A DNA stretch of 34,739 nucleotides from Streptomyces sp. ST2-7A (GCF_021390475.1 NZ_JAJUWS010000057.1:1-34739), one strand, 5' to 3'. Shown: positions 23,387-31,793, numbered from the stretch's first letter. Notes: generated by a model from the letters alone, not told the origin. Made by a program: numbers and translations.

Positions 23387-23641
23387 ATGAGCGACGAGAT
23401 CCACGGCACCACCGCGTGGGAGGCCCTGGCCTTCCAGCGGGACGAGCACAAGGTCACCGAGAAGGAGCACACGATCTTCCTGGACCGGGACGAGGAGCGG
23501 GGGGTGGACCTGGACTCGGGGCGGGTCGTGATCGGCGATCTCGCACTGCCGCCGGCGATCCTGCCGCCGGCCCTGCGGCTGGTGGACGAGGAGGGCCGCG
23601 AGGTCGTCCTCGAGGGCGGCGACGGCGACGACGGGAAATGA
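23387..23641 (+). CDS. Small acidic protein of unknown function, 84 residues
   Basis: Starts at ATG 23387 with a strong AAGGAG seven bases upstream and ends at 23641, followed by a 24-bp terminator. The protein is acidic (many Asp/Glu), with WEALAFQRDEHKVTEKEHTI, then a segment VVIGDLALPPAILPPALRLV and a Gly/Asp tail. No signal peptide or membrane helix. I do not recognise a family. The strong ribosome site and terminator support a real gene; it lies 103 bases after the sugar dehydrogenase and could be in the same transcript. Confidence 0.75.
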   Translation: MSDEIHGTTAWEALAFQRDEHKVTEKEHTIFLDRDEERGVDLDSGRVVIGDLALPPAILPPALRLVDEEGREVVLEGGDGDDGK

Positions 23642-23670
23642 CGGGGAGGGCTCCTCCCGCTCCTGATTCC

Positions 23671-23723
23671 CGGAACCCCGGTCGGGTCGGACGGGGGGAC
23701 CGTCCGACCCGACCGGGGTTCCG
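23671..23723. terminator. 24-bp bidirectional terminator
   Basis: Arms 23671-23694 and 23700-23723 are perfectly complementary with loop GGGGA. It separates the convergent small acidic protein gene (plus) and the large LuxR-type gene (minus). Confidence 0.85.
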
Positions 23724-23796
23724 ACGGCCGGCCCGCTCCGAACGTCCGGGACGGGCCGGGGCGTTCCGGCGTGCTCCCGGCACGCCCCGGCCGCCC

Positions 23797-26700
23797 TCAG
23801 GGCGTCCCGACCCCGTCGACCGGTTCCACCAGTCGCAGCCGGTGGGCGAGGGCGGCGGCCTCACCGCGCCCGCCGACCTCCAACTTGGCGAGGATGTTGG
23901 AGACGTGGACGCTCGCCGTCTTGGGCGCGATGAACAATTCTCCGGCGATCTGTCGATTGGTGCGTCCGACGGCCACCAGCGCCAGCACGTCCCGCTCCCG
24001 GGCGGTCAGTCCGAACGCCGCCGCCCGGTCGGCCGGGGTCGCGGCGGCCCCGGCGTCTCCCGATCCCCCGGCGTCACCGTCGATCCGGGTCGGCGTGCTC
24101 TCGGCGTCGCCACCGGGCAGGACCAGGCGGGCCGCCGCGGTCAGCCGGTCGACCCGGGCCGTCAGGGGGCGGGCGCCGAGGTCGGCCGCCACCGAACGAG
24201 CCGCCGCCAGCAGGCCGGTGGCACGTTCGCGTTCCGCGGAGCCGCCGGCGGAGAGCAGCGCCTCGGCCCAGCGGATCCGAACCTCCGCCAGTCGGTGGGG
24301 CGTCCCCATCGGCTCCAACGCGACGGCCACCCGTTCCCAGTCCCCCGGGGCGTCCTCGCCGGCCGCCCGCGCCAGCAACGTCCCGGTCAGGTCCGCCAGG
24401 GCCTCCCACATCGGCTCGGACCGGGAGGTGGTCGCCGAGACGGCCGCGATCCGATCCCGGGCCTCCGCCGCCCCGGCGGCGGAGGCGGGGTCCCCCCGTC
24501 CGTCCGCCTCCGCCGCCGCCACGGCGACCAGCAGTTGCCGGGTGAGGGCTTGGTAGAAGGGCACGGTCAGATCCGGTATCCGCTCGGCGAAGAGGGCACG
24601 GATCCGGTGCAGGTCCCCCTCCGCGGCGGCGAGCCCGACACGCAACTCGGTGAGCGGCAGGAGGTAGTGCGGGGCGAAGGCCGCCTTCTCGTTCCGGTCG
24701 ATCTCCCGACCGGCACGCTCCTCGATACCCGTCAACGTCTCCCGGGCGGCCCCGACCTCCCCTCGCAACAGCGCCAGGTGCCCGCTCAGGACGTTGCCGA
24801 TCAGGCTCGGGCGCAGATCGGCATCCGCACCGGTCGCCTCCCGGATGATCTCCTCGGCCTCGGGCCAACGACCCAACTGGATGAGGATCCAGGCGTGGTT
24901 GGTGGCCAGCCAGGTGCGCGCGGTCTTCTCCAGCCCGAACCGCGACGCCAGTTCCCGCCCCCGCTCGGCCGTCTCCACGGCCTCGCCGAGCCGACCCAGT
25001 ACCCCGAGGGTCGCGATCAGGTTGTTGAGGGTGCGACCCAGCAGATCGGCGTCGCCGCGCCGGACCACCCGGTCGAGGACCGCCCGCATCTCGGTCACCC
25101 CGGCGGTGCCCTCCCCCGCGTTGGCGCGAGTGCCGGCGAGCGTGAGTCTGGCATACAGCTCCGTGCTCTCCGCACCCAGCTCGCGGGCGACCTCCACGGC
25201 GCGTTCGGCGACCCCCAGCGCCTCGGGGGTGTGTTCCTCGTCGGTGCGCTGCGCGGCCTCCAGCGCGAGCACCTGGGCGTGCACCACCGAGGGCGGCAGC
25301 CCTTCCAGCAGGTCCCGGGCCCGTCGCAGCAGATCGCGGTCGGGGCCCCTGACCACGCCCTCGGACATCCGCGAGCGCTGCATGAGGAACCAGGCGGTGC
25401 GCAGCGGGTCGGAGAGGTCGGTGAGCAGCCTCAGGGCGTGTTTGCTCATCCGCCTCGCGATGTCCATCTGCTCGGCGAGCATTCCGGCCATGGTGGCCTC
25501 GGCCAGCAGGTCCACCTGATCGGCGGGCGCCCCGTCGCGGGGCGGATAGACCCAGACCGGGCCGACCGGGCGCAGCCCCGCCCGGACCTCCTCCGGGACC
25601 GCGTCCCACAGCTCCAGGGCCCGTTCCAGCAGTCGCAGCTGTTCGGCGTAGGCGTGGCGGCGACGGGCCCGGTCGGCGGCGTGCAGGACCGCCGGCAGCG
25701 CCCGGGCGGGGGCGCCGGCGTGGTACCAGTAGCCGGCCAGTCGAGCGGCGTGCTGATCGGCGGGGACCAGATGCGGGGCGTCCTCCAGCGCCTCGGCCCA
25801 GCGGCGGTTGATCCGGGCTCGCTCGCCGGGCAGCAGGTCGTCCGCGACCGCCTCGCGCATCAGGGCGTGCCGGAAGCGGTAGGCGTCGGTCTCCTCGGCG
25901 GCGACCAGCAGATGGCCGCCGACCGCCGCGCGTAGGGCCGCGTGCAATTCGGGCTCGGGCAGGCCCGCGACGGCCGCCAGCAGGCCGTGGCCGACTGCGG
26001 AACCGCCCACCTCGAGCAGCCGCAGCACCTCCTGGGCGGTGTCGGGCAGCGCCTCCACGCGGACCAGCAGCAGGTCGCGCAGGGATTCGTTCATGCCCTG
26101 TCCGGGACAGCAGCCGGTCAGCTCCTCCACGAAGAAGGGGTTGCCGCCGCTGCGGTCGAAGACCGTACGGGCCTGCGCGGGAGCGGGGCGCTCGCCGGTG
26201 ATGCCGGCCATCTGTTCGCCGACCTCGGTCTCGGTGAGGCGGGGCAGGTCGATCCGGTGGACGGTGCGGGAGCGTTCCAGTTCGGCGAGGAAGGGCCGCA
26301 GGGGGTGGCGGCGGTGGATGTCATCGGTGCGATAGGTGGCCACGAGCATCAGGCCGACGTCCCGCACGGAGCGGTGGAGGTAGTCGAGGAGTTCGCGGGT
26401 GGAGCGGTCGGACCAGTGCAGGTCTTCCAACACCACGACCAGCGGGTGCTCGGCGGCCAGATTCTCCAACAACCGGGCGGTGAACTCGAAGAGCCGGGCA
26501 CGGTCCCCGGCATCGCCGGGTCGGTGGGGCTCGGTTCCGTCGCCCAGCTCCGGTAGCAGCGCCGCGAGGCCGCCCCCGACCGGGGCGGCGGCCGGGAGTT
26601 TTTCGCCGAGCCGGCGGTGCAGGGAACGCAGGGCGGCGGAGATGGGGGCGAAGGGCAGACCGTCGGCGCCGAGTTCGACGCAGGCCCCGACGGCGGTCAG

Positions 26701-26898
26701 GACTCCGCTCTTCTCCGCGCGGGCGGTGAACTCCTCCACCAGACGGGTCTTGCCCACGCCGGCCTCACCGCCGATGAGATGGGCGGAGGGCTCGCCCGCG
26801 CGTGCGCGGTCGAGCCCTCGGTGGAGTTCGGCGAGTTGGGGGGCGCGCCCGATGAGGACCGGGCTGACGTGGCGGATCTGCACGTCACCGAGAATCAC
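23797..26898 (-). CDS. LAL-type (large ATP-binding) LuxR family transcriptional regulator
   Basis: About 1033 residues. The N-terminus has an AAA/STAND ATPase with Walker A LIGGEAGVGKTRLVEEF (about 41-57) and Walker B LVVVLEDLHWSDRST (about 150-165), followed by SGGNPFFVEELTG. The middle is helical, TPR-like repeat sequence (for example GRLGEAVETAERGRELASRF). The C-terminus carries a LuxR-type HTH: FGLTARERDVLALVAVGRTNRQIA and APKTASVHVSNILAKLEV. These regulators sense a ligand through the ATPase/TPR part and activate target genes. GTG at 26898 has GGAGG ten bases upstream; GTG at 26883 is an alternative with homology starting next to it. The target is unknown. A 59-residue gene lies 119 bases upstream on the same strand. 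Confidence 0.9.
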   Translation of the reverse strand: MILGDVQIRHVSPVLIGRAPQLAELHRGLDRARAGEPSAHLIGGEAGVGKTRLVEEFTARAEKSGVLTAVGACVELGADGLPFAPISAALRSLHRRLGEKLPAAAPVGGGLAALLPELGDGTEPHRPGDAGDRARLFEFTARLLENLAAEHPLVVVLEDLHWSDRSTRELLDYLHRSVRDVGLMLVATYRTDDIHRRHPLRPFLAELERSRTVHRIDLPRLTETEVGEQMAGITGERPAPAQARTVFDRSGGNPFFVEELTGCCPGQGMNESLRDLLLVRVEALPDTAQEVLRLLEVGGSAVGHGLLAAVAGLPEPELHAALRAAVGGHLLVAAEETDAYRFRHALMREAVADDLLPGERARINRRWAEALEDAPHLVPADQHAARLAGYWYHAGAPARALPAVLHAADRARRRHAYAEQLRLLERALELWDAVPEEVRAGLRPVGPVWVYPPRDGAPADQVDLLAEATMAGMLAEQMDIARRMSKHALRLLTDLSDPLRTAWFLMQRSRMSEGVVRGPDRDLLRRARDLLEGLPPSVVHAQVLALEAAQRTDEEHTPEALGVAERAVEVARELGAESTELYARLTLAGTRANAGEGTAGVTEMRAVLDRVVRRGDADLLGRTLNNLIATLGVLGRLGEAVETAERGRELASRFGLEKTARTWLATNHAWILIQLGRWPEAEEIIREATGADADLRPSLIGNVLSGHLALLRGEVGAARETLTGIEERAGREIDRNEKAAFAPHYLLPLTELRVGLAAAEGDLHRIRALFAERIPDLTVPFYQALTRQLLVAVAAAEADGRGDPASAAGAAEARDRIAAVSATTSRSEPMWEALADLTGTLLARAAGEDAPGDWERVAVALEPMGTPHRLAEVRIRWAEALLSAGGSAERERATGLLAAARSVAADLGARPLTARVDRLTAAARLVLPGGDAESTPTRIDGDAGGSGDAGAAATPADRAAAFGLTARERDVLALVAVGRTNRQIAGELFIAPKTASVHVSNILAKLEVGGRGEAAALAHRLRLVEPVDGVGTP

Positions 26899-27017
26899 AC
26901 GGTCGGCCCCTCCGGCGACAGGGCTTTTCTCCCCGCGCTCCCCCGATCCCCCGCCCGGGTCGCCCTCCGGCGACGGTGTCGGCCGGGCGGTGACCGCCGG
27001 TGGTCGGGGCCGCACGG

Positions 27018-27197
27018 TCAGGCCGCGGTGGTGTAGGAGGTGTCGCCGGGACGGGGGGTGCCGGTGTCGGCCCCACCGCCGTTGCCGGCACCGCCGGAAG
27101 CGGGGCGGCGCTCGGCGGCCTTCCGGCCGCGGCTGGCGGTGGCGACCTCGCGGCGCAGGTCGGCGACGCGGTGCTGGTGCAGGCGGTACTCGAACAT
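27018..27197 (-). CDS. Small protein of unknown function, 59 residues
   Basis: ATG at 27197 with GGAGGA four bases upstream, a very strong site. The protein starts MFEYRLHQHRVADLRREVAT, a charged, probably helical N-terminus similar to small actinobacterial proteins beginning MxEYxLxxxRxAEL that I cannot assign to a function. The C-terminal half is Gly/Thr/Pro-rich and ends TSYTTAA. Its 5' leader contains a nested inverted repeat (27267-27367). It reads toward the LuxR-type gene and may be cotranscribed with it. Confidence 0.7.
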   Translation of the reverse strand: MFEYRLHQHRVADLRREVATASRGRKAAERRPASGGAGNGGGADTGTPRPGDTSYTTAA

Positions 27198-27266
27198 GGG
27201 GTCCTCCCCCGGACTCCGTGGCGGGCCGGCACCCCGATGCGCCGAACCCTGCCGACACTCACCTTT

Positions 27267-27367
27267 CCGGGTAAGGGGGGTCGCCCGCATCGGGCACCTT
27301 CCGCATCCCGGGCCCCTCCGAGGCCTTATGCCCGGGGACCCGGGTGCCGGCCGGGGGCCTTACCCGG
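27267..27367 (-). repeat. Nested inverted repeats upstream of the 59-residue gene
   Basis: The outer arms CCGGGTAAGG (27267-27276) and CCTTACCCGG (27358-27367) are perfect ten-base complements. Inside, GGCACC can pair with GGTGCC and CCCGGGC with GCCCGGG, and GCCCG-CAT-CGGGC (27283-27295) forms its own small hairpin. On the minus strand this lies about 70-170 bases before the ATG at 27197, inside a possible untranslated leader. TTGACA at 27377-27372 is just upstream but lacks a matching -10. Confidence 0.5.
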
Positions 27368-27467
27368 GGTCTGTCAAGTTTCACCGGGACCAACGTCGCG
27401 GAGCGTGAGGCGCCGCAGGTCAGCCGGGTACGGTGCATGCCCCGCGCCGTGTGCCGACACGACAACA

Positions 27468-27489
27468 GCCCCCGCCGTGTGGCGAGGGC
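27468..27489 (-). terminator. Terminator hairpin after the DUF397 relic
   Basis: 27481-27489 pairs with 27468-27476 on the minus strand (nine pairs, one G-U, four-base loop), followed by TGTTGTC. It is about 30 bases downstream of the relic's stop codon and looks intact. Confidence 0.6.
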
Positions 27490-27519
27490 CGGTCACTCGG
27501 GGGCCGGTGGGGGTGCGGG

Positions 27520-27663
27520 TCACCCGTGGTGCTTGGCGAACTCCACAAGACCAGCGAACCCCTCACAGGTCAGGGTCAGGTGCGGGCCGTCCGGGTCCTT
27601 GCTGTCACGGACCAGGAACTCATCCGTTGCGCGCGCGTGGTCGGGCGCCCATTCGATGCACTG
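27520..27663 (-). pseudogene. DUF397-domain protein, C-terminal relic
   Basis: About 47 residues ending in a stop at 27520: QCIEWAPDHARATDEFLVRD then SKDPDGPHLTLTCEGFAGLV. This is the typical second half of DUF397 proteins, small actinobacterial proteins normally paired with an XRE-type regulator. The first half (the usual W-x-K-S-S-Y-S part) is missing, no start codon lies close upstream in frame, and no XRE partner is in the window. The upstream DNA encodes part of a GntR regulator in another frame, so I read this as a decayed, rearranged remnant. Confidence 0.7.
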
Positions 27664-27683
27664 TCCCTCATCGGTCGGCTGCT

Positions 27684-27821
27684 CGGGGCGGAGACGAACG
27701 CGCCGCGCTGTGGGACGACGAAAACGGTACCCTCGTCGGCGAGCACGCGAACGGCCTTGCGGGCGGTCATGCGGGCGACACGAAACTCGTCGGCGAGGCG
27801 CTGCTCGCCCGGCAGGGAGGC
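27684..27821 (-). pseudogene. GntR-family helix-turn-helix relic
   Basis: In a different frame from the DUF397 relic, about 46 residues read LPGEQRLADEFRVARMTARK and then AVRVLADEGTVFVVPQRGAF, a clear piece of a GntR-type winged helix. The N-terminal part is cut by a TGA just upstream and the effector domain is absent; after FVSAP the homology stops. A short frame with ATG near 27879 (MKPKAAPTGEATPAQGLDG) could be the former 5' end after a frameshift near 27825. No ribosome site is seen. Non-functional as it stands. Confidence 0.6.
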
Positions 27822-27879
27822 CCATCAAGGCCCTGGGCCGGTGTTGCCTCACCGGTCGGGGCCGCTTTGGGCTTCATAG

Positions 27880-28085
27880 GTTCATGTGAAACCCGGCCCC
27901 GCGGCGTAAGGCCCCCGACCCGGGGCGGGATCCGGTCAGCCCGACGGACCCCGGCCGACGGTGCGGGACGCCGGGCGGACCGAGGGGAGGGGTGCCCCCG
28001 CCGACGCCGGTTTCCCGCGCGCGGTACCGGACGGCGGGCCAGCGAGTCGACGTGGCGCTTCCCCCGACGGGACCGCCGGGAACAC
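27880..28085. other. Intergenic region with no supported feature
   Basis: GC-rich sequence between the relics and the gatB terminator; no intact gene or structured element that I can defend. Confidence 0.4.
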
Positions 28086-28122
28086 CGGAGGGCCGGCACC
28101 CGTGACGGGTTCCGGCCCTCCG
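28086..28122 (-). terminator. gatB terminator
   Basis: CGGAGGGCCGG (28086-28096) pairs with CCGGCCCTCCG (28112-28122), with a further ACCCG/CGGGT stem inside. Sixteen pairs in all, 21 bases after the gatB stop. Confidence 0.8.
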
Positions 28123-28143
28123 CGCATTCGGACCGGGCCGGGT

Positions 28144-29652
28144 TCAGCCCTGCGCGCCCAGCCGCTCCAGGATCAGCTCCCGGGCCCGGGCCGCGTCGGC
28201 CTGGCCCCGGGTCGCCTTCATGACGGCGCCGACCAGCGCGCCGGCCGCCGCCACCTTCCCGGCCCGGATCTTGTCGGCGACCGCCGGGTTGGCCGCGATC
28301 GCCTCGTCCACGGCCGTGCCCAGGGCACCGTCGTCGGAGACGATGGCCAGACCGCGGCCGGCCACCACCTCGTCCGGCCCGCCCTCGCCCGCGAGCACGC
28401 CCTCGATGACCTGGCGCGCCAACTTGTCGTTGAGGGTGCCCTCGTCGACCAGTTCCGCGACCCGGGCCACCTGCACGGGTGTGATGGGCAGCGTGACGAG
28501 GTCCACGCCCTGCTCGTTGGCGCGCCGGGCCAGCTCGCCGAGCCACCACTTGCGGGCGGCGGTGTGCTCGGCCCCGGCCTCGATGGTGGCGAGGATCGGG
28601 TCCAGCGCGCCCGCGTTGAGCACCGACTGCATGTCGTGGGCGCTCAGGCCCCACTCCTCGCGCAGCCGGTTGCGGCGCACCCGGGGCGACTCGGGCAGCG
28701 AGGAGCGCAACTCCTCCACCCATGCCGGGTCCGGTGCCACCGGCACCAGGTCGGGCTCGGGGAAGTAGCGGTAGTCCTCCGCCTCCTCCTTGACCCGGCC
28801 GGAGGTGGTGGAGCCGTCCTCCTCGTGGAAGTGCCGGGTCTCCTGCACGATGGTGCCGCCGGAGGAGAGCACCGCGGCGTGCCTCTGGACCTCGAAACGG
28901 ACCGCCCGTTCAACGCTGCGCAGCGAGTTGACGTTCTTGGTCTCGCTGCGGGTGCCGAACTTCTCGCGCCCGTGCGGGCGCAGCGAGAGGTTGACGTCGC
29001 AGCGCATCTGACCCATCTCCATGCGGGCCTCGGAGACCCCCAGGGCGCGGATCAGCTCGCGCAGCTCGGTCACGTAGGCCCGCGCCACCTCCGGCGCCCG
29101 CTCACCCGCCCCGACGATCGGCTTGGTGACGATCTCGATCAGCGGGATGCCCGCCCGGTTGTAGTCCAGCAGCGAGTGCGAGGCGCCGTGGATGCGACCG
29201 GTCGCCCCGCCCACGTGCGTGGACTTGCCGGTGTCCTCCTCCATGTGCGCGCGCTCGATCTCCACGCGGAAGACCTCGCCGTCCTCCAACTGCACGTCGA
29301 GGTACCCGTTGAACGCGATGGGCTCGTCGTACTGGGAGGTCTGGAAGTTCTTCGGCATGTCCGGGTAGAAGTAGTTCTTCCGGGCGAAGCGGCACCAGCG
29401 GGCGATCTCGCAGTGCAGCGCGAGACCGATCCGCACGGCGGACTCCACACCGGTCGCGTTGACGACCGGCAGGGCCCCAGGCAGGCCGAGGCACACGGGG
29501 CAGGTCTGGCTGTTCGGGTCCGCCCCGAGGGCGGTGGAACAGCCGCAGAACATCTTGGTGGCGGTGCCGAGTTCGACATGGACCTCCAGGCCCATGACGG
29601 GGTCGAAGGACGCCAGGGCGTCCTCGTACGACACCAGGTCGATGACGGTCAC
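28144..29652 (-). CDS. gatB: Aspartyl/glutamyl-tRNA amidotransferase subunit B GatB
   Basis: A 502-residue subunit that binds the misacylated tRNA and activates its side-chain carboxylate with ATP in the GatCAB complex. Visible family marks: FDPVMGLEVHVELGTATKMF near the N-terminus, the zinc-binding cysteines in FCGCSTALGADPNSQTCPVC, then GLPGALPVVN, KNYFYPDMPKNFQTSQYDEP and HMEEDTGKSTH. The C-terminal YqeY-like tail is typical (KVAAAGALVGAVMKATRGQA). The start is GTG at 29652 with GAGAGG about eleven bases upstream. It is the last gene of the gatC-gatA-small gene-gatB transcript, after a 46-base gap, and is followed by a hairpin terminator. Confidence 0.96.
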   Translation of the reverse strand: MTVIDLVSYEDALASFDPVMGLEVHVELGTATKMFCGCSTALGADPNSQTCPVCLGLPGALPVVNATGVESAVRIGLALHCEIARWCRFARKNYFYPDMPKNFQTSQYDEPIAFNGYLDVQLEDGEVFRVEIERAHMEEDTGKSTHVGGATGRIHGASHSLLDYNRAGIPLIEIVTKPIVGAGERAPEVARAYVTELRELIRALGVSEARMEMGQMRCDVNLSLRPHGREKFGTRSETKNVNSLRSVERAVRFEVQRHAAVLSSGGTIVQETRHFHEEDGSTTSGRVKEEAEDYRYFPEPDLVPVAPDPAWVEELRSSLPESPRVRRNRLREEWGLSAHDMQSVLNAGALDPILATIEAGAEHTAARKWWLGELARRANEQGVDLVTLPITPVQVARVAELVDEGTLNDKLARQVIEGVLAGEGGPDEVVAGRGLAIVSDDGALGTAVDEAIAANPAVADKIRAGKVAAAGALVGAVMKATRGQADAARARELILERLGAQG

Positions 29653-29698
29653 GGGAGTGCGTACCTCTCGGGTGGGCTGCTCTGCGGTCCGCGACCGC

Positions 29699-29926
29699 TC
29701 AGCTGTCGAACAGATCGGTGGAGTCGTCGTTCATCCGGCGCAGCTCACGGGCGAGCAGTGCGATACCGCTGATCAGGGCGGCTGCGGAGATGACGCCGTC
29801 CACCAGTTCGAGGGTGTCGTGGTCGCGACGGGCGGTGCGCAGCTGCCGGACCACGCCGAAGGCACCGAAGAGCGAGGTGCCGATGGACAGGTAGGTGCCG
29901 GCCTTGGACTTCTTCTTGACGTTCAC
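29699..29926 (-). CDS. Small membrane protein between gatA and gatB, 75 residues
   Basis: GTG at 29926 overlaps the gatA stop in a four-base GTGA, so it is translationally coupled; GAGGAGG lies about ten bases upstream inside gatA. The protein has a basic start (NVKKKSKAG), a hydrophobic segment (TYLSIGTSLFGAFGVVRQLR), a charged loop (TARRDHDTLELVDG), a second hydrophobic segment (VISAAALISGIALLARELRR) and an acidic tail. I predict two membrane helices with both ends in the cytoplasm. Family unknown to me. The tight coupling suggests a function linked to, or at least co-expressed with, the amidotransferase, though no such role is known to me. Confidence 0.8.
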   Translation of the reverse strand: MNVKKKSKAGTYLSIGTSLFGAFGVVRQLRTARRDHDTLELVDGVISAAALISGIALLARELRRMNDDSTDLFDS

Positions 29927-31443
29927 AGTGTTGGTGCCTCCTCGAGAATCGGGTGTCCCCAGCGTGCCCCGAAAGCGGCCTCGACAGCGGCTCCGACTCG
30001 GTAGAGGCGGTCATCCGCCATCGCGGGGGCGATGATCTGCAAGCCCACCGGCAGGCCGTCCTCGGGGGCCAGGCCGCAGGGCAGCGACATCGCCGCGTTG
30101 CCGGCGAGGTTGCTCGGGATGGTGCACAGGTCGGCGAGGTACATGGCCATCGGGTCGTCCGCCCGCTCGCCGATGGGGAACGCGGTGGTCGGGGTGGTGG
30201 GCGAGACGATGACGTCCACCTGCCCGAAAGCGCGCTCGAAATCCCTGGAGATCAGGGTGCGGACCTTCTGGGCGCTGCCGTAGTACGCGTCGTAGTAACC
30301 GGAGGACAGCGCGTAGGTGCCCAGCATGACGCGCCGCTTGACCTCTGGTCCGAAACCGGCCTCGCGGGTGAGGGCGGTGACCTGCTCGGCGGAGCGGGTG
30401 CCGTCGTCGCCCACCCGCAGGCCGTAGCGCAGGCCGTCGAAGCGGGCGAGGTTGGAGGAGCACTCCGAGGGCGCGATGAGGTAGTAGGCCGCCAGCGCCT
30501 TGGTGAAGGACGGGCAGGACAGCTCGACGATCTCGGCGCCGAGCGCGGCGAGCAGCTCCACCGACTCGTCGAAGCGCCGCATCACACCGGCCTGGTAGCC
30601 GTCGCCGCGGAACTCCGAGATCACGCCGACGCGCAGGCCCTCGACCGAGCCGTTGCGGGCCGCCTCGACCACCGGCGGGACCGGCGCGTCGATGGAGGTG
30701 GAGTCCAGCGGGTCGTGGCCGGCGATCACCTCGTGCAGCAGGGCCGCGTCGAGCACGGTCCGCGCGCAGGGGCCGCCCTGGTCCAGGGAGGAGGAGAAGG
30801 CCACCATGCCGTAGCGGGAGACCGCGCCGTAGGTGGGCTTGACGCCGACGGTGCCGGTGACCGCGGCCGGCTGACGGATCGAACCGCCGGTGTCGGTGCC
30901 GATGGCCAGCGGCGCCTGCCAGGAGGCCAGGGCCGCGGCGGAGCCGCCGCCGGAGCCGCCGGGGATGCGGGTGAGGTCCCACGGGTTGCCGGTGGGACCG
31001 TAGGCGCTGTTCTCGGTGGAGGAGCCCATGGCGAACTCGTCCATGTTGGTCTTGCCGAGCACCACGACGCCGGCGTCCTTCAGCCGCTTGGTGAGGGTGG
31101 CGTCGTAGGGCGGGATCCAACCCTCGAGGATCTTCGAGCCGACGGTGGTGGGCACGCCCTCGGTGGTGAAGATGTCCTTCAGCGCGAGGGGGACGCCGGC
31201 CAACGCGCCGAGCGGCTCACCGGCGGCGCGGCGCCCGTCCACGGCGCGCGCGGCGGCCAGCGCGCCGTCGCGGTCCACGTGCAGGAAGGCGTGCACCTTC
31301 TCGTCGACGGCGTCGACGCGGGCCAGGTGGGCCTCGGTGACCTCGACGGCGGTGAACTCACCGGCGGCGATGCCGTCGGCGATCGCGGCGGCGGTCATCC
31401 GGGTCGGGTCCGGTGAGGGGGTCCCGGTGGTCGTGTCGGTCAT
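29923..31443 (-). CDS. gatA: Aspartyl/glutamyl-tRNA amidotransferase subunit A GatA
   Basis: A 506-residue amidase-signature glutaminase subunit that frees ammonia from glutamine and channels it to GatB. The Ser-cisSer-Lys triad is visible: Lys in GVPLALKDIFTTEG, and the two serines in RIPGGSGGGSAAALA and GTDTGGSIRQPAAVTG. The C-terminal part (LPVGLQIIAPAMADDRLYRV) is also typical. The start is ATG at 31443, ten bases after GGAGG; a GTG at 31452 overlaps the gatC stop but sits too close to the ribosome site. It lies five bases after gatC and its stop overlaps the next gene. Confidence 0.96.
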   Translation of the reverse strand: MTDTTTGTPSPDPTRMTAAAIADGIAAGEFTAVEVTEAHLARVDAVDEKVHAFLHVDRDGALAAARAVDGRRAAGEPLGALAGVPLALKDIFTTEGVPTTVGSKILEGWIPPYDATLTKRLKDAGVVVLGKTNMDEFAMGSSTENSAYGPTGNPWDLTRIPGGSGGGSAAALASWQAPLAIGTDTGGSIRQPAAVTGTVGVKPTYGAVSRYGMVAFSSSLDQGGPCARTVLDAALLHEVIAGHDPLDSTSIDAPVPPVVEAARNGSVEGLRVGVISEFRGDGYQAGVMRRFDESVELLAALGAEIVELSCPSFTKALAAYYLIAPSECSSNLARFDGLRYGLRVGDDGTRSAEQVTALTREAGFGPEVKRRVMLGTYALSSGYYDAYYGSAQKVRTLISRDFERAFGQVDVIVSPTTPTTAFPIGERADDPMAMYLADLCTIPSNLAGNAAMSLPCGLAPEDGLPVGLQIIAPAMADDRLYRVGAAVEAAFGARWGHPILEEAPTL

Positions 31444-31448
31444 GGCGG

Positions 31449-31745
31449 TCACTCCTCCCCCAGGATCTGCGGCACCTTGAAACGCTGCTGCTCCCGGGCC
31501 GGGGCGCCGGAGAGCGCCTGGTCGGGGGTCAGGCCGGGGCGGACCTCGTCCGGACGCATGACGTTGGTCAGCGGCAGCGGATGAGAGGTCGGCGGCACGT
31601 CCTCGTCGGCGACGTCGGAGACCGCCGCGACGGCCCCGATGATGTCGTCGAGCTGAGCGGCGAAGTGGTCGAGCTCTTCGTCCTTCAGCTCCAGACGTGC
31701 CAGCCGGGCGAGGTGGGCTACCTCCTCGCGCGTGATGCCGGGCAT
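31449..31745 (-). CDS. gatC: Aspartyl/glutamyl-tRNA amidotransferase subunit C GatC
   Basis: A 98-residue subunit that holds GatA and GatB together. It starts MPGITREEVAHLARLARLEL and continues through FAAQLDDIIGAVAAVSDV to SGAPAREQQRFKVPQILGEE, matching the family from end to end at the usual length. AGAGGA precedes the ATG. It is the first gene of the gatCAB operon; a TAGGAT hexamer 43 bases upstream is the likely -10. Confidence 0.96.
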   Translation of the reverse strand: MPGITREEVAHLARLARLELKDEELDHFAAQLDDIIGAVAAVSDVADEDVPPTSHPLPLTNVMRPDEVRPGLTPDQALSGAPAREQQRFKVPQILGEE

Positions 31746-31787
31746 GTGGGGATCCTCTTGACTCGTTGAGGGGTGGGTTCGCGCCCA

Positions 31788-31793
31788 ATCCTA
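31788..31793 (-). promoter_or_regulatory. gatC promoter -10 box (TAGGAT)
   Basis: TAGGAT is a consensus streptomycete -10. No clear -35 at 17-18 bases. The predicted leader would be about 35 bases. The remaining 31794-32035 between gatC and the rmdB end holds no supported feature. Confidence 0.5.

Noticed and set aside
26899..27258. Longer N-terminus of the LuxR-type regulator
   Set aside because: The extra 120 residues are Arg/Pro-rich and overlap the 59-residue gene in another frame; the family begins near the first GTG codons at 26898/26883.
27893..28085. Possible tRNA-like or attachment-site sequence near the gene relics
   Set aside because: No cloverleaf, no conserved tRNA loops and no integrase or direct repeats flanking the relics were seen.
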